Positions 57,308 to 64,000 of a DNA stretch of 64,000 nucleotides are shown in pieces. The position numbers and the translations under genes are program-made. The notes below the pieces were generated by a model that worked only from the letters and a program-made list of their open reading frames with translations, was not told the DNA's origin and made no database searches. How positions within the stretch are numbered: the first letter of the stretch is position 1; each line of letters opens with the position of its first letter. This DNA comes from Agromyces cerinus (GTDB lineage Bacteria; Actinomycetota; Actinomycetes; Actinomycetales; Microbacteriaceae), in NCBI RefSeq assembly GCF_016907835.1, contig NZ_JAFBCT010000001.1:2232001-2296000 (forward strand), given 5' to 3'.

Positions 57308-57948
57308 TGGCGGAGCGTGCACCGCGGGTCGTGGCCGAGCTCGGCCGGCCCGAGACCCCCGAAGAGACGGCGGCCCGCAAGGCCGAGAACTCCCTCAAGC
57401 ACCGCCAGCGCCAGACACTGCGCAACCTCCTGCTCGCGCTCGGCGCGAGCCTCGCGGTCATGCTCGTCATCGTGCTGCTCGTGCCCCGCAGCGACACTCC
57501 GATCGAGCGCGACATCGACGTGGCATCCCTCGCCGAGCAGGCGCAGGCCGCGAGCGTCGACCCGCTCGCGGTGCCCGAGCTGCCCGAGGGCTGGCGCGCC
57601 AACGCCGCCGAGCTCCGCGTCAGCCAGGCCGACGACGTGACCGCGTGGTACGTCGGCTACCTGACCCCGAGTGACGAATTCATCGGGCTCTACCAGGGCC
57701 TCGACGCGAACCCCACGTGGGTCGCCGGGCTGCTCGCCCGCACGCTCGCCGTGGACACCACCACCATCGACGGCGTCGAGTGGACGGTGTACGACAACCG
57801 CGAGTCCCCCGAAGACGTCGGCAACGCCCGCTACGGCCTCACCACCGAAGCGGGCGGCAGCACCTTCGTGCTGCTCGGCACCGCGACACCCGAAGAATTC
57901 GAGACGCTCGCGTCGGCGCTCACGCCGACGATCGAGGCGCAGGACTGA
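57307..57948 (+). CDS. DUF4245 family membrane-anchored protein
   Basis: The 213-residue protein has a basic cytoplasmic N terminus (about 1-45), one membrane segment (LRNLLLALGASLAVMLVIVLLV, about 43-66; split here) and an extracellular domain of about 145 residues with LPEGWRANAAELR, WYVGYLTPSDEFIGLYQGLDANPTWVAG and VEWTVYDNRES. This matches DUF4245, a conserved actinobacterial family usually next to xseB or fumarase genes, with unknown function. Its ATG overlaps the xseB stop by one base, so it is translationally coupled to it. Confidence 0.88.
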   Translation: MAERAPRVVAELGRPETPEETAARKAENSLKHRQRQTLRNLLLALGASLAVMLVIVLLVPRSDTPIERDIDVASLAEQAQAASVDPLAVPELPEGWRANAAELRVSQADDVTAWYVGYLTPSDEFIGLYQGLDANPTWVAGLLARTLAVDTTTIDGVEWTVYDNRESPEDVGNARYGLTTEAGGSTFVLLGTATPEEFETLASALTPTIEAQD

Positions 57949-57959
57949 AAGGGCACCAC

Positions 57960-58616
57960 GTGACCACGCAGCCGAAAGATCGTCCGCAGACTCCGGCTGA
58001 GACGTGGCGCGAGCTCCGCAGCGGCAACACCCGCTTCGTGGAGGGAAAACCCCTCCACCCGCGTCAAGACGTCGACCGCCGCGCATCGCTCGCGCACGCG
58101 CAGCGCCCGCTCGTCGCGATCTTCGGATGCAGCGACTCCCGCCTCGCGGCCGAGATCATCTTCGACGTGGGTCTCGGCGACGCCTTCGTGGTGCGCAACG
58201 CCGGCCAGGTCGTGACCCCGTCGTCGCTCGGGTCGCTCGAGTACGCCGTCGGCCTGCTGCACGTGCCGCTCGTCATCGTGCTCGCGCACGACGAGTGTGG
58301 TGCCGTGCGCGCCGCCATCGACTCCGAGGCCGAAGACGCGACCCCGCTGCCGGTGCACATCGCCGGCCTCGTCGAGAAGATCGTCCCCGCCGTGCGCAAG
58401 GTCGCCGGGGGCGCAGCAGACGCGCCGGTGGACCCCGCCCACGTCGACACCGGCTTCGTCGGCCGGGAGCACCTGCGCAACACCGTGACCGAGCTCGTGG
58501 CCGCCTCCGAGATGATCAGCGACGCGATCGCAGCGGGTACGCTGGCTATCGTCGGAGCGAACTACCGACTCTTCGAGGGTCGCGTCGAGACCGACATCGT
58601 CGTCGGCTCGGTCTGA
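57960..58616 (+). CDS. Beta-class carbonic anhydrase
   Basis: The 218-residue protein has the zinc-site motifs of beta carbonic anhydrases: [16 protein letters not shown] (Cys and Asp), followed by [12 protein letters not shown] with the His-x2-Cys pair. It interconverts CO2 and bicarbonate. The signature [22 protein letters not shown] is also present. GAAAGGG lies about 8 bases before the GTG at 57960. It sits 11 bases after the DUF4245 gene and 68 bases before fumC, so the xseA-xseB-DUF4245-carbonic anhydrase-fumC series is probably one transcription unit, with internal starts. Confidence 0.94.
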   Translation: MTTQPKDRPQTPAETWRELRSGNTRFVEGKPLHPRQDVDRRASLAHAQRPLVAIFGCSDSRLAAEIIFDVGLGDAFVVRNAGQVVTPSSLGSLEYAVGLLHVPLVIVLAHDECGAVRAAIDSEAEDATPLPVHIAGLVEKIVPAVRKVAGGAADAPVDPAHVDTGFVGREHLRNTVTELVAASEMISDAIAAGTLAIVGANYRLFEGRVETDIVVGSV

Positions 58617-58684
58617 CGGCTCACGCCGAACGAACGAGCGGCATCAGCCGGGACATCCGGCAAGCACATCGAAGGGAACACACC

Positions 58685-60097
58685 GTGGTGGACAACGCCG
58701 CCGACTATCGCATCGAGCACGACACGATGGGCGAGGTGCGGGTGCCCGCATCGGCCCTCTACCGGGCGCAGACGCAGCGCGCCGTCGAGAACTTCCCCAT
58801 CTCCGGCGCGGGTCTCGAGCCCCAGCAGATCCAGGCACTCGCCCGCATCAAGAAGGCGGCCGCGCAGGCGAACGCGCAGCTCGGCGTGCTCGACCCGGCC
58901 ATCGCGAAGGCGATCGAAGACGCCGCCGACGAGGTCATCGCGGGTGTCCACAGCTACACCGAGCACTTCCCGGTCGACGTGTACCAGACCGGCTCGGGCA
59001 CCTCCTCGAACATGAACATGAACGAGGTGCTCGCCACCATCGCGACGGGCAAGCTCGGCAGCCCGGTGCACCCCAACGACCATGTGAACGCCTCGCAGTC
59101 GTCGAACGACGTCTTCCCGACCTCGGTGCACATCGCCGTGACGGCGGCGCTCATCGACGAGCTCATCCCCGCGCTCGACCACCTCGCCGTCGCCCTCGAG
59201 GCGAAGGCCGTCGAGTGGGCCGGCGTCGTCAAGGCGGGCCGCACCCACCTCATGGACGCGACCCCCGTCACCCTCGGCCAGGAGTTCGGCGGCTACGCCC
59301 GCCAGATCCGCCTCGGCATCGAGCGCGTGCGCACGGCGCTCCCCCGCGTCGCCGAGGTCCCGCTCGGCGGCACCGCCGTCGGCACCGGCATCAACACTCC
59401 GGCCGGGTTCCCGCAGCTCGTCATCTCGCTGCTCCAGGCCGAGACCGAACTGCCGGTCACCGAGGCGGCCGACCACTTCGAGGCGCAGGCCAACCGCGAC
59501 GGACTCGTCGACGCCTCGGGCGCGCTGCGCACGATCGCCGTGAGCCTCACGAAGATCTCGAACGACCTCCGTTGGATGGGTTCCGGCCCGAACACCGGCC
59601 TCGGCGAACTGCGCATCCCCGACCTGCAGCCGGGCTCCTCGATCATGCCGGGCAAGGTGAACCCCGTCGTTCCCGAGGCCGTGCTCATGGTCTGCGCACG
59701 GGTCATCGGCAACGACGCGACGATCGCGTGGGCCGGTGCATCCGGTGCCTTCGAACTCAACGTGCAGATCCCGGTCATGGGCACGGCACTGCTCGAGTCG
59801 ATCCGCTTGCTCGCCAACTCGGTGCGCGTGCTCGCCGACAAGACGATCGACGGCCTCGAGGCCGACGTCGAGCGTGCGACCGCCCTCGCAGGCATGTCGC
59901 CCTCGATCGTGACCCCGCTCAACAAGCTCATCGGCTACGAGGCCGCCGCGAAGATCGCGAAGCACTCGGTGGCCAAGGGCATCACGGTGCGCGAAGCCGT
60001 GATCGACCTCGGCTACGTCGAGCGCGGTGACCTCACCGTCGAGCAGCTCGACACCGCGCTCGACCTGCTCTCGATGACGCGTCCGCCGCAGGCCTGA
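58685..60097 (+). CDS. fumC: Class II fumarate hydratase
   Basis: The 470-residue TCA-cycle enzyme interconverts fumarate and L-malate and belongs to the aspartase/fumarase superfamily. Signatures are [15 protein letters not shown], the catalytic-loop motif [35 protein letters not shown] and [13 protein letters not shown]. The length is normal for class II. The start is GTG at 58685 (a second GTG follows directly); AAGGGA lies about 8 bases upstream. A strong terminator follows the stop. Confidence 0.96.
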   Translation: MVDNAADYRIEHDTMGEVRVPASALYRAQTQRAVENFPISGAGLEPQQIQALARIKKAAAQANAQLGVLDPAIAKAIEDAADEVIAGVHSYTEHFPVDVYQTGSGTSSNMNMNEVLATIATGKLGSPVHPNDHVNASQSSNDVFPTSVHIAVTAALIDELIPALDHLAVALEAKAVEWAGVVKAGRTHLMDATPVTLGQEFGGYARQIRLGIERVRTALPRVAEVPLGGTAVGTGINTPAGFPQLVISLLQAETELPVTEAADHFEAQANRDGLVDASGALRTIAVSLTKISNDLRWMGSGPNTGLGELRIPDLQPGSSIMPGKVNPVVPEAVLMVCARVIGNDATIAWAGASGAFELNVQIPVMGTALLESIRLLANSVRVLADKTIDGLEADVERATALAGMSPSIVTPLNKLIGYEAAAKIAKHSVAKGITVREAVIDLGYVERGDLTVEQLDTALDLLSMTRPPQA

Positions 60098-60110
60098 GCC
60101 TCAGCGAATC

Positions 60111-60144
60111 ACGAAGCGCCCCGCCGATCCGCGGGGCGCTTCGT
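60111..60144. terminator. Strong bidirectional terminator
   Basis: Perfect 14-bp arms (60111-60124 and 60131-60144) with a 6-base loop (CGATCC) end fumC and the convergent HAD gene. The stem is GC-rich, and TCGTC follows on the plus strand, without a long T-run. Confidence 0.92.
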
Positions 60145-60162
60145 CGTCTGCAGCCGGCTACG

Positions 60163-60813
60163 TCAGGCGGATGTCGCGTGCACGCCATGGCCCGCGAGGA
60201 AGCCCATGATGTCGGCCGACGCGTCTGCGAGCCGGCGGAAATGCCGATGGGCGCCGGCGACCGGCGCCTCGCCGTTCACGCTCCAGGTCGCCATGCCGGC
60301 GGCGAGCCCCGCGGCGACGCCCGCGGGAGCGTCCTCGATCACCAGGCAGTCATGCGGGTGGGCTCCGAGCCGGTGAGCCGCGAGCAGGTAGGGGTCGGGC
60401 GACGGCTTGCCCGCGGTGGTCGCCCGGTTGTCGACGATGACCTCGGGCAACGGCAACCCGAGGCGACGGAACCGTGCCGTCACCCGCCGCTCGGCGTTCG
60501 AGGTCACGAGAGCCCACGTGTTCGGCTCGAGCGACGAGAGGAGCAGCGCGGCTCCGTCGATGCCGTGGAGCGCTCCGTGCTCGGCCTCCACGTCTTCGAG
60601 CTGTTCGAACACGGCGACGAGCGGAGCCGGGTCGCGCCCCGGCAGCACTTCGGCCACGGTCTCGATCGGCCGTGTGCGCATCGCCGTCTCGTACACGACC
60701 GACGGGTCGAGGTCGAATCGCTCGGCCCACTCGTGCCAGATGCGCCGCTGACCCGCCATCGCGTCGATCAGCGTGCCGTCGACGTCGAAGAGCACCGCAC
60801 GTTTCGACCGCAT
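60163..60813 (-). CDS. HAD-superfamily phosphatase (phosphoglycolate phosphatase-like)
   Basis: The 216-residue protein has the HAD motifs: motif I VLFDVDGTLID, motif II ALVTSNAERR, motif III GKPSPDPY and motif IV VIEDAPAGVAAGLAAG. The helical cap between motifs I and II fits the beta-phosphoglucomutase/phosphoglycolate phosphatase (C1 cap) subgroup. The substrate is a small phosphate ester, not further decided. GAGAGGA precedes the ATG at 60813. Its convergent partner fumC is separated by a terminator. Confidence 0.9.
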   Translation of the reverse strand: MRSKRAVLFDVDGTLIDAMAGQRRIWHEWAERFDLDPSVVYETAMRTRPIETVAEVLPGRDPAPLVAVFEQLEDVEAEHGALHGIDGAALLLSSLEPNTWALVTSNAERRVTARFRRLGLPLPEVIVDNRATTAGKPSPDPYLLAAHRLGAHPHDCLVIEDAPAGVAAGLAAGMATWSVNGEAPVAGAHRHFRRLADASADIMGFLAGHGVHATSA

Positions 60814-60840
60814 GATCCGATCCTCTCAGGCGGCCGCGCT

Positions 60841-61959
60841 TCAGGCGATCGCGCGGGCCGAGCGGGCGACGGATGCCGGCGGCAGCACGCGCAGCGCCAC
60901 GATGACACCGGCGACAGTCGCCGCAGCGGTCAGCAGCAGCCCGCTGACCGCGCTGTCGCCGCCGCTCACTGCGAAGGTGTCGGCGATCGACATGCCCATC
61001 GAGAACCCGGCGACCCACTGCGTGAACCCGATGCCGACGACGGCGACGAGGCTCGCGCGGGCGATGCGGCGGGCGTCGAGGCGTCGGAGGATGCCGCGGT
61101 TGCCGAAGGCGGCCGTCGCGAGGAACAGCAGGCCGAGCGGCACCCACGTCGCAGCCCAGACGAGAGCGTATGCCACGGACGGGCCCGCGGGCTCTCCGCG
61201 ATCAGCCATCTGCGCGTAGATCTCGGGCAGGGAGAGTGCCGGCACCTTCGACTGGGGGTTCCAGACGAGGATATGCACGACGGCGAACGCGGCGCCGCCG
61301 AGCACGACGACCGCGCCGACGAACGCCGTCGCACGAGTGCCGAGGCGCGCAGGCAGCCCCGGCCGGGTACGGCGGAGTTCGGGATCGGTCTCGGCGGGGA
61401 GCGCCGCGGCGAAGATGGCGATCGCCACGCCCGCGAGCATTCCGCCGAGCATCATCGCCGGCACGAGCGCGACGCTCAGCACCGCGAGCACCGGCACAGC
61501 GAGCACCGCGACGCCCAGGCTGACCGCCCAGCGCAAGCCGGGAGCGCGTGACGCGAGCAGCCCGTGCATCGCAGCGGCGAGCCAGACCAGCCCGACGCCC
61601 CCGATGAGCGCGACGACGACGAACACGCCCGAGCGCAGGTCGCCGAACGCACCGCCGTCGAGGAACGGCGTAGTGAAGAAGCTCCCGAGCGCGAGCATCA
61701 CCGCGGCCATCGACCATGCGGCCGCCCAGCGCAGCCGGCGGCCGGCGAGCGCGCCCTGCGTCACCCCGAACGCCTCCGGCGAGCGCGGAGCCCTCAGCAC
61801 GACGCCGAACGCGCCGGCGACGAGTTGTGCGGTCGACACGCCCGCGGCCGGGGCGTCCCGCAGGTCGGCCGCCCACTCCTCGCGGTAGCGCTCGCGCCGG
61901 GCGTCGGGCAGCAGTCGCACGGCCACGGCGAGGCCGCCCCGGGCGATCCGCCCGGTCAT
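60841..61959 (-). CDS. Polytopic membrane protein partner of PadR
   Basis: The 372-residue protein starts with a cytoplasmic basic segment (LAVAVRLLPDARRERYREEWAADLRD, a pattern often seen before membrane regions of such partners; split here) and then has about eight hydrophobic segments. No transport motif is seen. Its ATG (61959) overlaps the PadR stop by 4 bases (ATGA), so it is translationally coupled and probably PadR-regulated. PadR-controlled genes with an overlapping start are often membrane proteins of unknown role. I cannot assign a substrate. Confidence 0.8.
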   Translation of the reverse strand: MTGRIARGGLAVAVRLLPDARRERYREEWAADLRDAPAAGVSTAQLVAGAFGVVLRAPRSPEAFGVTQGALAGRRLRWAAAWSMAAVMLALGSFFTTPFLDGGAFGDLRSGVFVVVALIGGVGLVWLAAAMHGLLASRAPGLRWAVSLGVAVLAVPVLAVLSVALVPAMMLGGMLAGVAIAIFAAALPAETDPELRRTRPGLPARLGTRATAFVGAVVVLGGAAFAVVHILVWNPQSKVPALSLPEIYAQMADRGEPAGPSVAYALVWAATWVPLGLLFLATAAFGNRGILRRLDARRIARASLVAVVGIGFTQWVAGFSMGMSIADTFAVSGGDSAVSGLLLTAAATVAGVIVALRVLPPASVARSARAIA

Positions 61960-62294
61960 GCGAGTCCGCCCGCGACGGCGGGCGCCGTCGTCGCCGTCGC
62001 GGCGCACCCGGCCGACGTGCGGGTCGACCGCGAGGCGATCGCCTGCCGGCTCGCCGCCGCGCCGTCATCGCTCAACGTGTAGTACCGGCGTCTCGGGCCC
62101 GGGCGCGAGGCATCCTGCTCCCACTCGCTCGCGAGCCAGCCCGCCCGCTCAAGTCGTTCGAGGATCGGGTAGACGCTGCCGGCCGGGCGGCCCGAGGCCT
62201 TGACCAGGGCGAGTCCCCAGACCGGGCCGTGCGAGTCGAGCAGCGCCCGCAGCACGTCGACGGTGGCATCGGTGATGCGACTGAGCGGTTCCAT
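61956..62294 (-). CDS. PadR-family transcriptional regulator
   Basis: The 112-residue protein has a winged helix of the PadR type (ITDATVDVLRALLDSHGPVWGLALVKASGRPAGSVYPILERLERAGWLASEWEQ, residues 6-60, split here) with the ARRRYYTLSDDG recognition wing pattern (RPGPRRRYYTLSDDG). An Ala/Thr-rich C terminus completes it. Such short PadR proteins repress an adjacent membrane-protein gene. The ATG at 62294 lies 6 bases after TAGAGT (62301-62306) with no good ribosome binding site. A palindrome just upstream of that -10 would be its own operator. Confidence 0.9.
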   Translation of the reverse strand: MEPLSRITDATVDVLRALLDSHGPVWGLALVKASGRPAGSVYPILERLERAGWLASEWEQDASRPGPRRRYYTLSDDGAAASRQAIASRSTRTSAGCAATATTAPAVAGGLA

Positions 62295-62306
62295 CCTCGA
62301 ACTCTA

Positions 62307-62322
62307 GCTATATCGAGATAGC
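62307..62322 (-). promoter_or_regulatory. Palindromic operator upstream of the PadR -10 element
   Basis: GCTATATCGAGATAGC is palindromic at 14 of 16 positions. It abuts the TAGAGT -10 (62301-62306) of the PadR gene, so binding would block the promoter. AT-rich palindromes of this type are usual for PadR proteins. Confidence 0.7.
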
Positions 62323-62391
62323 CGAGGCAATGCCCGGAGTGGGACGATCCGCGGTGACGATCGACGTCGGGCGACGGCGTAGCGTGGAGCC

Positions 62392-63018
62392 ATGGATCAT
62401 GGAGGCACCCCCGTCACGACCACCGCCGAACTCGAGGCGATCATCGGCTCGCCACTGCCCGCCGCCCGCGACAAGTCCCGCGATCGGCTCCACGACCTCG
62501 ATCGGCAGTGGCTCGCGGCATCCCCCCTCTGCTTCGTCTCGACCGCGGATGCCGCCGGCAACGCCGACGTCTCCCCCAAGGGCGACCCCGCCGGCTTCGC
62601 GATCGTGCTCGACGACACGACCATCGCGATTCCCGAGCGACCGGGCAACCGCCGGGCCGACGGCTTCCACAACGTGCTCGAGAACCCGCACGTCGGGCTG
62701 CTCTTCGTCATCCCGGGCCGCGGTGACACGCTGCGCATCAACGGCCGCGGCCGACTGCTGCGCGATGCGCCCTACGCCGATCGCATGCAGGTGCGCGGGC
62801 ACGAACCCGTGCTCGTGCTCGAGGTCGCGATCGACGAGATCTTCTCCCACTGCTCGAAGGCGTTCCTGCGTTCGCAGACGTGGAAGCCCGAGACCTGGGC
62901 GCCGGCGGCCGCGCCCCGCCGCGCACTGATCGCGCAGGCGCTCGAACGGCCGAACGAATCCGTCGAAGCGCTCGACGCGTACTACGGCCCCACGTACGAC
63001 GCGAAGCTCTACGGCTGA
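62392..63018 (+). CDS. FMN-binding pyridoxamine 5'-phosphate oxidase-family protein
   Basis: The 208-residue protein has the split-barrel flavin fold: LAASPLCFVSTADAAGNADVSPKGDPAGFAIVLD, split here as CFVSTADAAGNADVSPKGD (FMN phosphate region), NRRADGFHNVLENPHVGLLFVIPG and LRINGRGRLLRDA. The family (MSMEG_1061-like) contains F420- or FMN-binding oxidoreductases of unknown substrate. The ATG at 62392 lies 6 bases after TAGCGT (62380-62385), suggesting a leaderless message. It is divergent from the PadR gene, so their promoters are close. Confidence 0.88.
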   Translation: MDHGGTPVTTTAELEAIIGSPLPAARDKSRDRLHDLDRQWLAASPLCFVSTADAAGNADVSPKGDPAGFAIVLDDTTIAIPERPGNRRADGFHNVLENPHVGLLFVIPGRGDTLRINGRGRLLRDAPYADRMQVRGHEPVLVLEVAIDEIFSHCSKAFLRSQTWKPETWAPAAAPRRALIAQALERPNESVEALDAYYGPTYDAKLYG

Positions 63019-63050
63019 CGCGACTCGGCTGAGACACCGGCGCACGCGGA

Positions 63051-63078
63051 AGCGGGCCCCGGTCGCCCGGGACCCGCT
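63051..63078. terminator. Weak bidirectional terminator
   Basis: Arms AGCGGGCCCCGG (63051-63062) and CCGGGACCCGCT (63067-63078) pair with one mismatch (C-A on plus, G-U on minus). It lies between the PPOX gene and phoH. On the minus strand it is a stable hairpin ending the phoH message. Confidence 0.7.
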
Positions 63079-63092
63079 CCAGTCAGACCTGC

Positions 63093-64000
63093 TCAGGCCA
63101 GTTCATGCCCGTCGAGCATCTCGGCGACGAGCGCGGCGATCGCCGAGCGCTCCGAGCGGGTGAGCGTGATGTGGGCGAAGAGCGGATGCCCCTTCAGCGT
63201 CTCGATCACGCTCGCGACGCCGTCGTGGCGGCCGACCCGCAGGTTGTCGCGCTGGGCGACGTCGTGCGTGAGCACGACCCGCGAGTTCTGGCCGATGCGG
63301 GAGAGCACCGTGAGCAGCACGTTGCGCTCGAGCGACTGGGCCTCGTCGACGATCACGAACGCGTCGTGCAGCGAGCGCCCGCGAATGTGCGTGAGCGGCA
63401 GCACCTCGAGGATGCCCCGGTCGATCACCTCCTCGAGCACGTTGTCGGAGACCACGGAGCCGAGCGTGTCGAACACCGCCTGGCCCCAGGGGTTCATCTT
63501 CTCGCCCTGGTCGCCGGGCAGGTAGCCGAGCTCCTGGCCGCCGACCGCGTAGAGCGGGCGGAACACCATGATCTTCTTGTGCTGCTGGCGTTCGAGCACC
63601 GCCTCGAGGCCCGCGCACAGGGCGAGCGCCGACTTGCCGGTGCCGGCCCGACCGCCGAGCGAGAGGATGCCGATCTCGGGGTCGAGCAGCAGGTCGATCG
63701 CGAGCCGCTGCTCGGCCGAGCGCCCGTGCAGTCCGAAGACCTCGCGGTCGCCCCGCACGAGCCGCACCTCGCGCTCCCCCACGACCCGGCCGAGCGCCGA
63801 GCCCCGATCGGAGTGGATGACGAGGCCGGTGTTGATCGGCTGCTCGAGGTCGGCGGGCACCGTCAGGTGCTCGTGCTCGTAGAGCTTCGCCATGTCGTTG
63901 GAGCCGAGGTCGAGCTCGGCCATGCCGTTCCAGCCCGAGTCGATCGCGAGCTCGTGCCGGTACTCCGCGGCGTCGAGGCCGATCGACGCGGCCTTCACGC
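63093..64000 (-). CDS. PhoH-family P-loop ATPase (N terminus beyond window)
   Basis: The frame is open to the end of the window, so only the C-terminal 302 or so residues are visible. PhoH ATPase motifs are present: Walker [50 protein letters not shown], Walker [16 protein letters not shown] and [11 protein letters not shown]. The PhoH2/YlaK type has an additional N-terminal PIN domain, which would lie outside; only its tail may be visible ([15 protein letters not shown]). The family is linked to RNA helicase/nuclease activity with PIN domains. Confidence 0.93.
   Translation of the reverse strand, partial: VKAASIGLDAAEYRHELAIDSGWNGMAELDLGSNDMAKLYEHEHLTVPADLEQPINTGLVIHSDRGSALGRVVGEREVRLVRGDREVFGLHGRSAEQRLAIDLLLDPEIGILSLGGRAGTGKSALALCAGLEAVLERQQHKKIMVFRPLYAVGGQELGYLPGDQGEKMNPWGQAVFDTLGSVVSDNVLEEVIDRGILEVLPLTHIRGRSLHDAFVIVDEAQSLERNVLLTVLSRIGQNSRVVLTHDVAQRDNLRVGRHDGVASVIETLKGHPLFAHITLTRSERSAIAALVAEMLDGHELA

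Overview
This 64 kb window is chromosomal DNA from a high-GC actinobacterium (roughly 70% G+C by eye). Several features suggest the family Microbacteriaceae: the codon use, a DUF6264-like membrane protein next to fba, a DUF6458 protein, DUF2510 and DUF4245 proteins, and a LysR-type HTH mini-protein with a basic tail. That placement is inference. No tRNA, rRNA, insertion sequence, prophage or CRISPR array was seen. Coding density is high, and the only gene-free stretch over 300 bases (4965-5406) carries a tandem glycine riboswitch, two promoter/operator regions and nothing else recognisable.

Layout. 0-5.3 kb: end of a DUF2231 membrane protein, then the glycine cleavage genes gcvT-gcvH-gcvP on the minus strand behind the riboswitch. 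5.3-11.1 kb: a tightly overlapping NAD biosynthesis operon, nrtR-nadA-nadB-nadC-cysteine desulfurase-small ORF, behind a compound operator. 11.3-14.7 kb: a DHA2 drug exporter converging through a strong terminator on a membrane-anchored substrate-binding/VWA protein. 14.9-18.5 kb: a phosphoribosyltransferase, a PrmC-like methyltransferase and a fused anthranilate synthase (PhzE-like) preceded by a Trp-Trp leader peptide and attenuator. 18.5-32.8 kb: small accessory genes, including four GNAT acetyltransferases, an ABC-F ATPase, two Fpg/Nei glycosylases, an ECF sigma factor with a membrane partner, lipoproteins, CsbD and NIPSNAP proteins and the LysR mini-protein. 32.9-34.3 kb: a three-gene cassette of unknown function.

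34.4-46.6 kb: YjdM/PhnA, YchF, an EamA transporter, a methyltransferase, an exonuclease, RmuC, a possible murein-recycling group (SIS protein, LD-carboxypeptidase, beta-lactamase-like hydrolase), an MFS transporter and two consecutive GlpX-type phosphatases. 46.7-54.5 kb: fructose-bisphosphate aldolase, a membrane protein, a secreted vanadium-type haloperoxidase, and a TetR-controlled heterodimeric ABC exporter with a perfect palindromic operator inside its promoter. 54.7-64 kb: ispH divergent from xseA-xseB-DUF4245-carbonic anhydrase-fumC, a HAD phosphatase, a PadR-membrane protein pair with its own operator, an FMN-binding PPOX protein and the C-terminal part of PhoH.

Two patterns run across the whole window. 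Many genes start 6-8 bases after a TANNNT hexamer with no ribosome binding site, which indicates widespread leaderless transcription. The heptamer GGATGCC/GGCATCC occurs about 65 times by eye against about 15 expected from base composition, often using otherwise rare codons.
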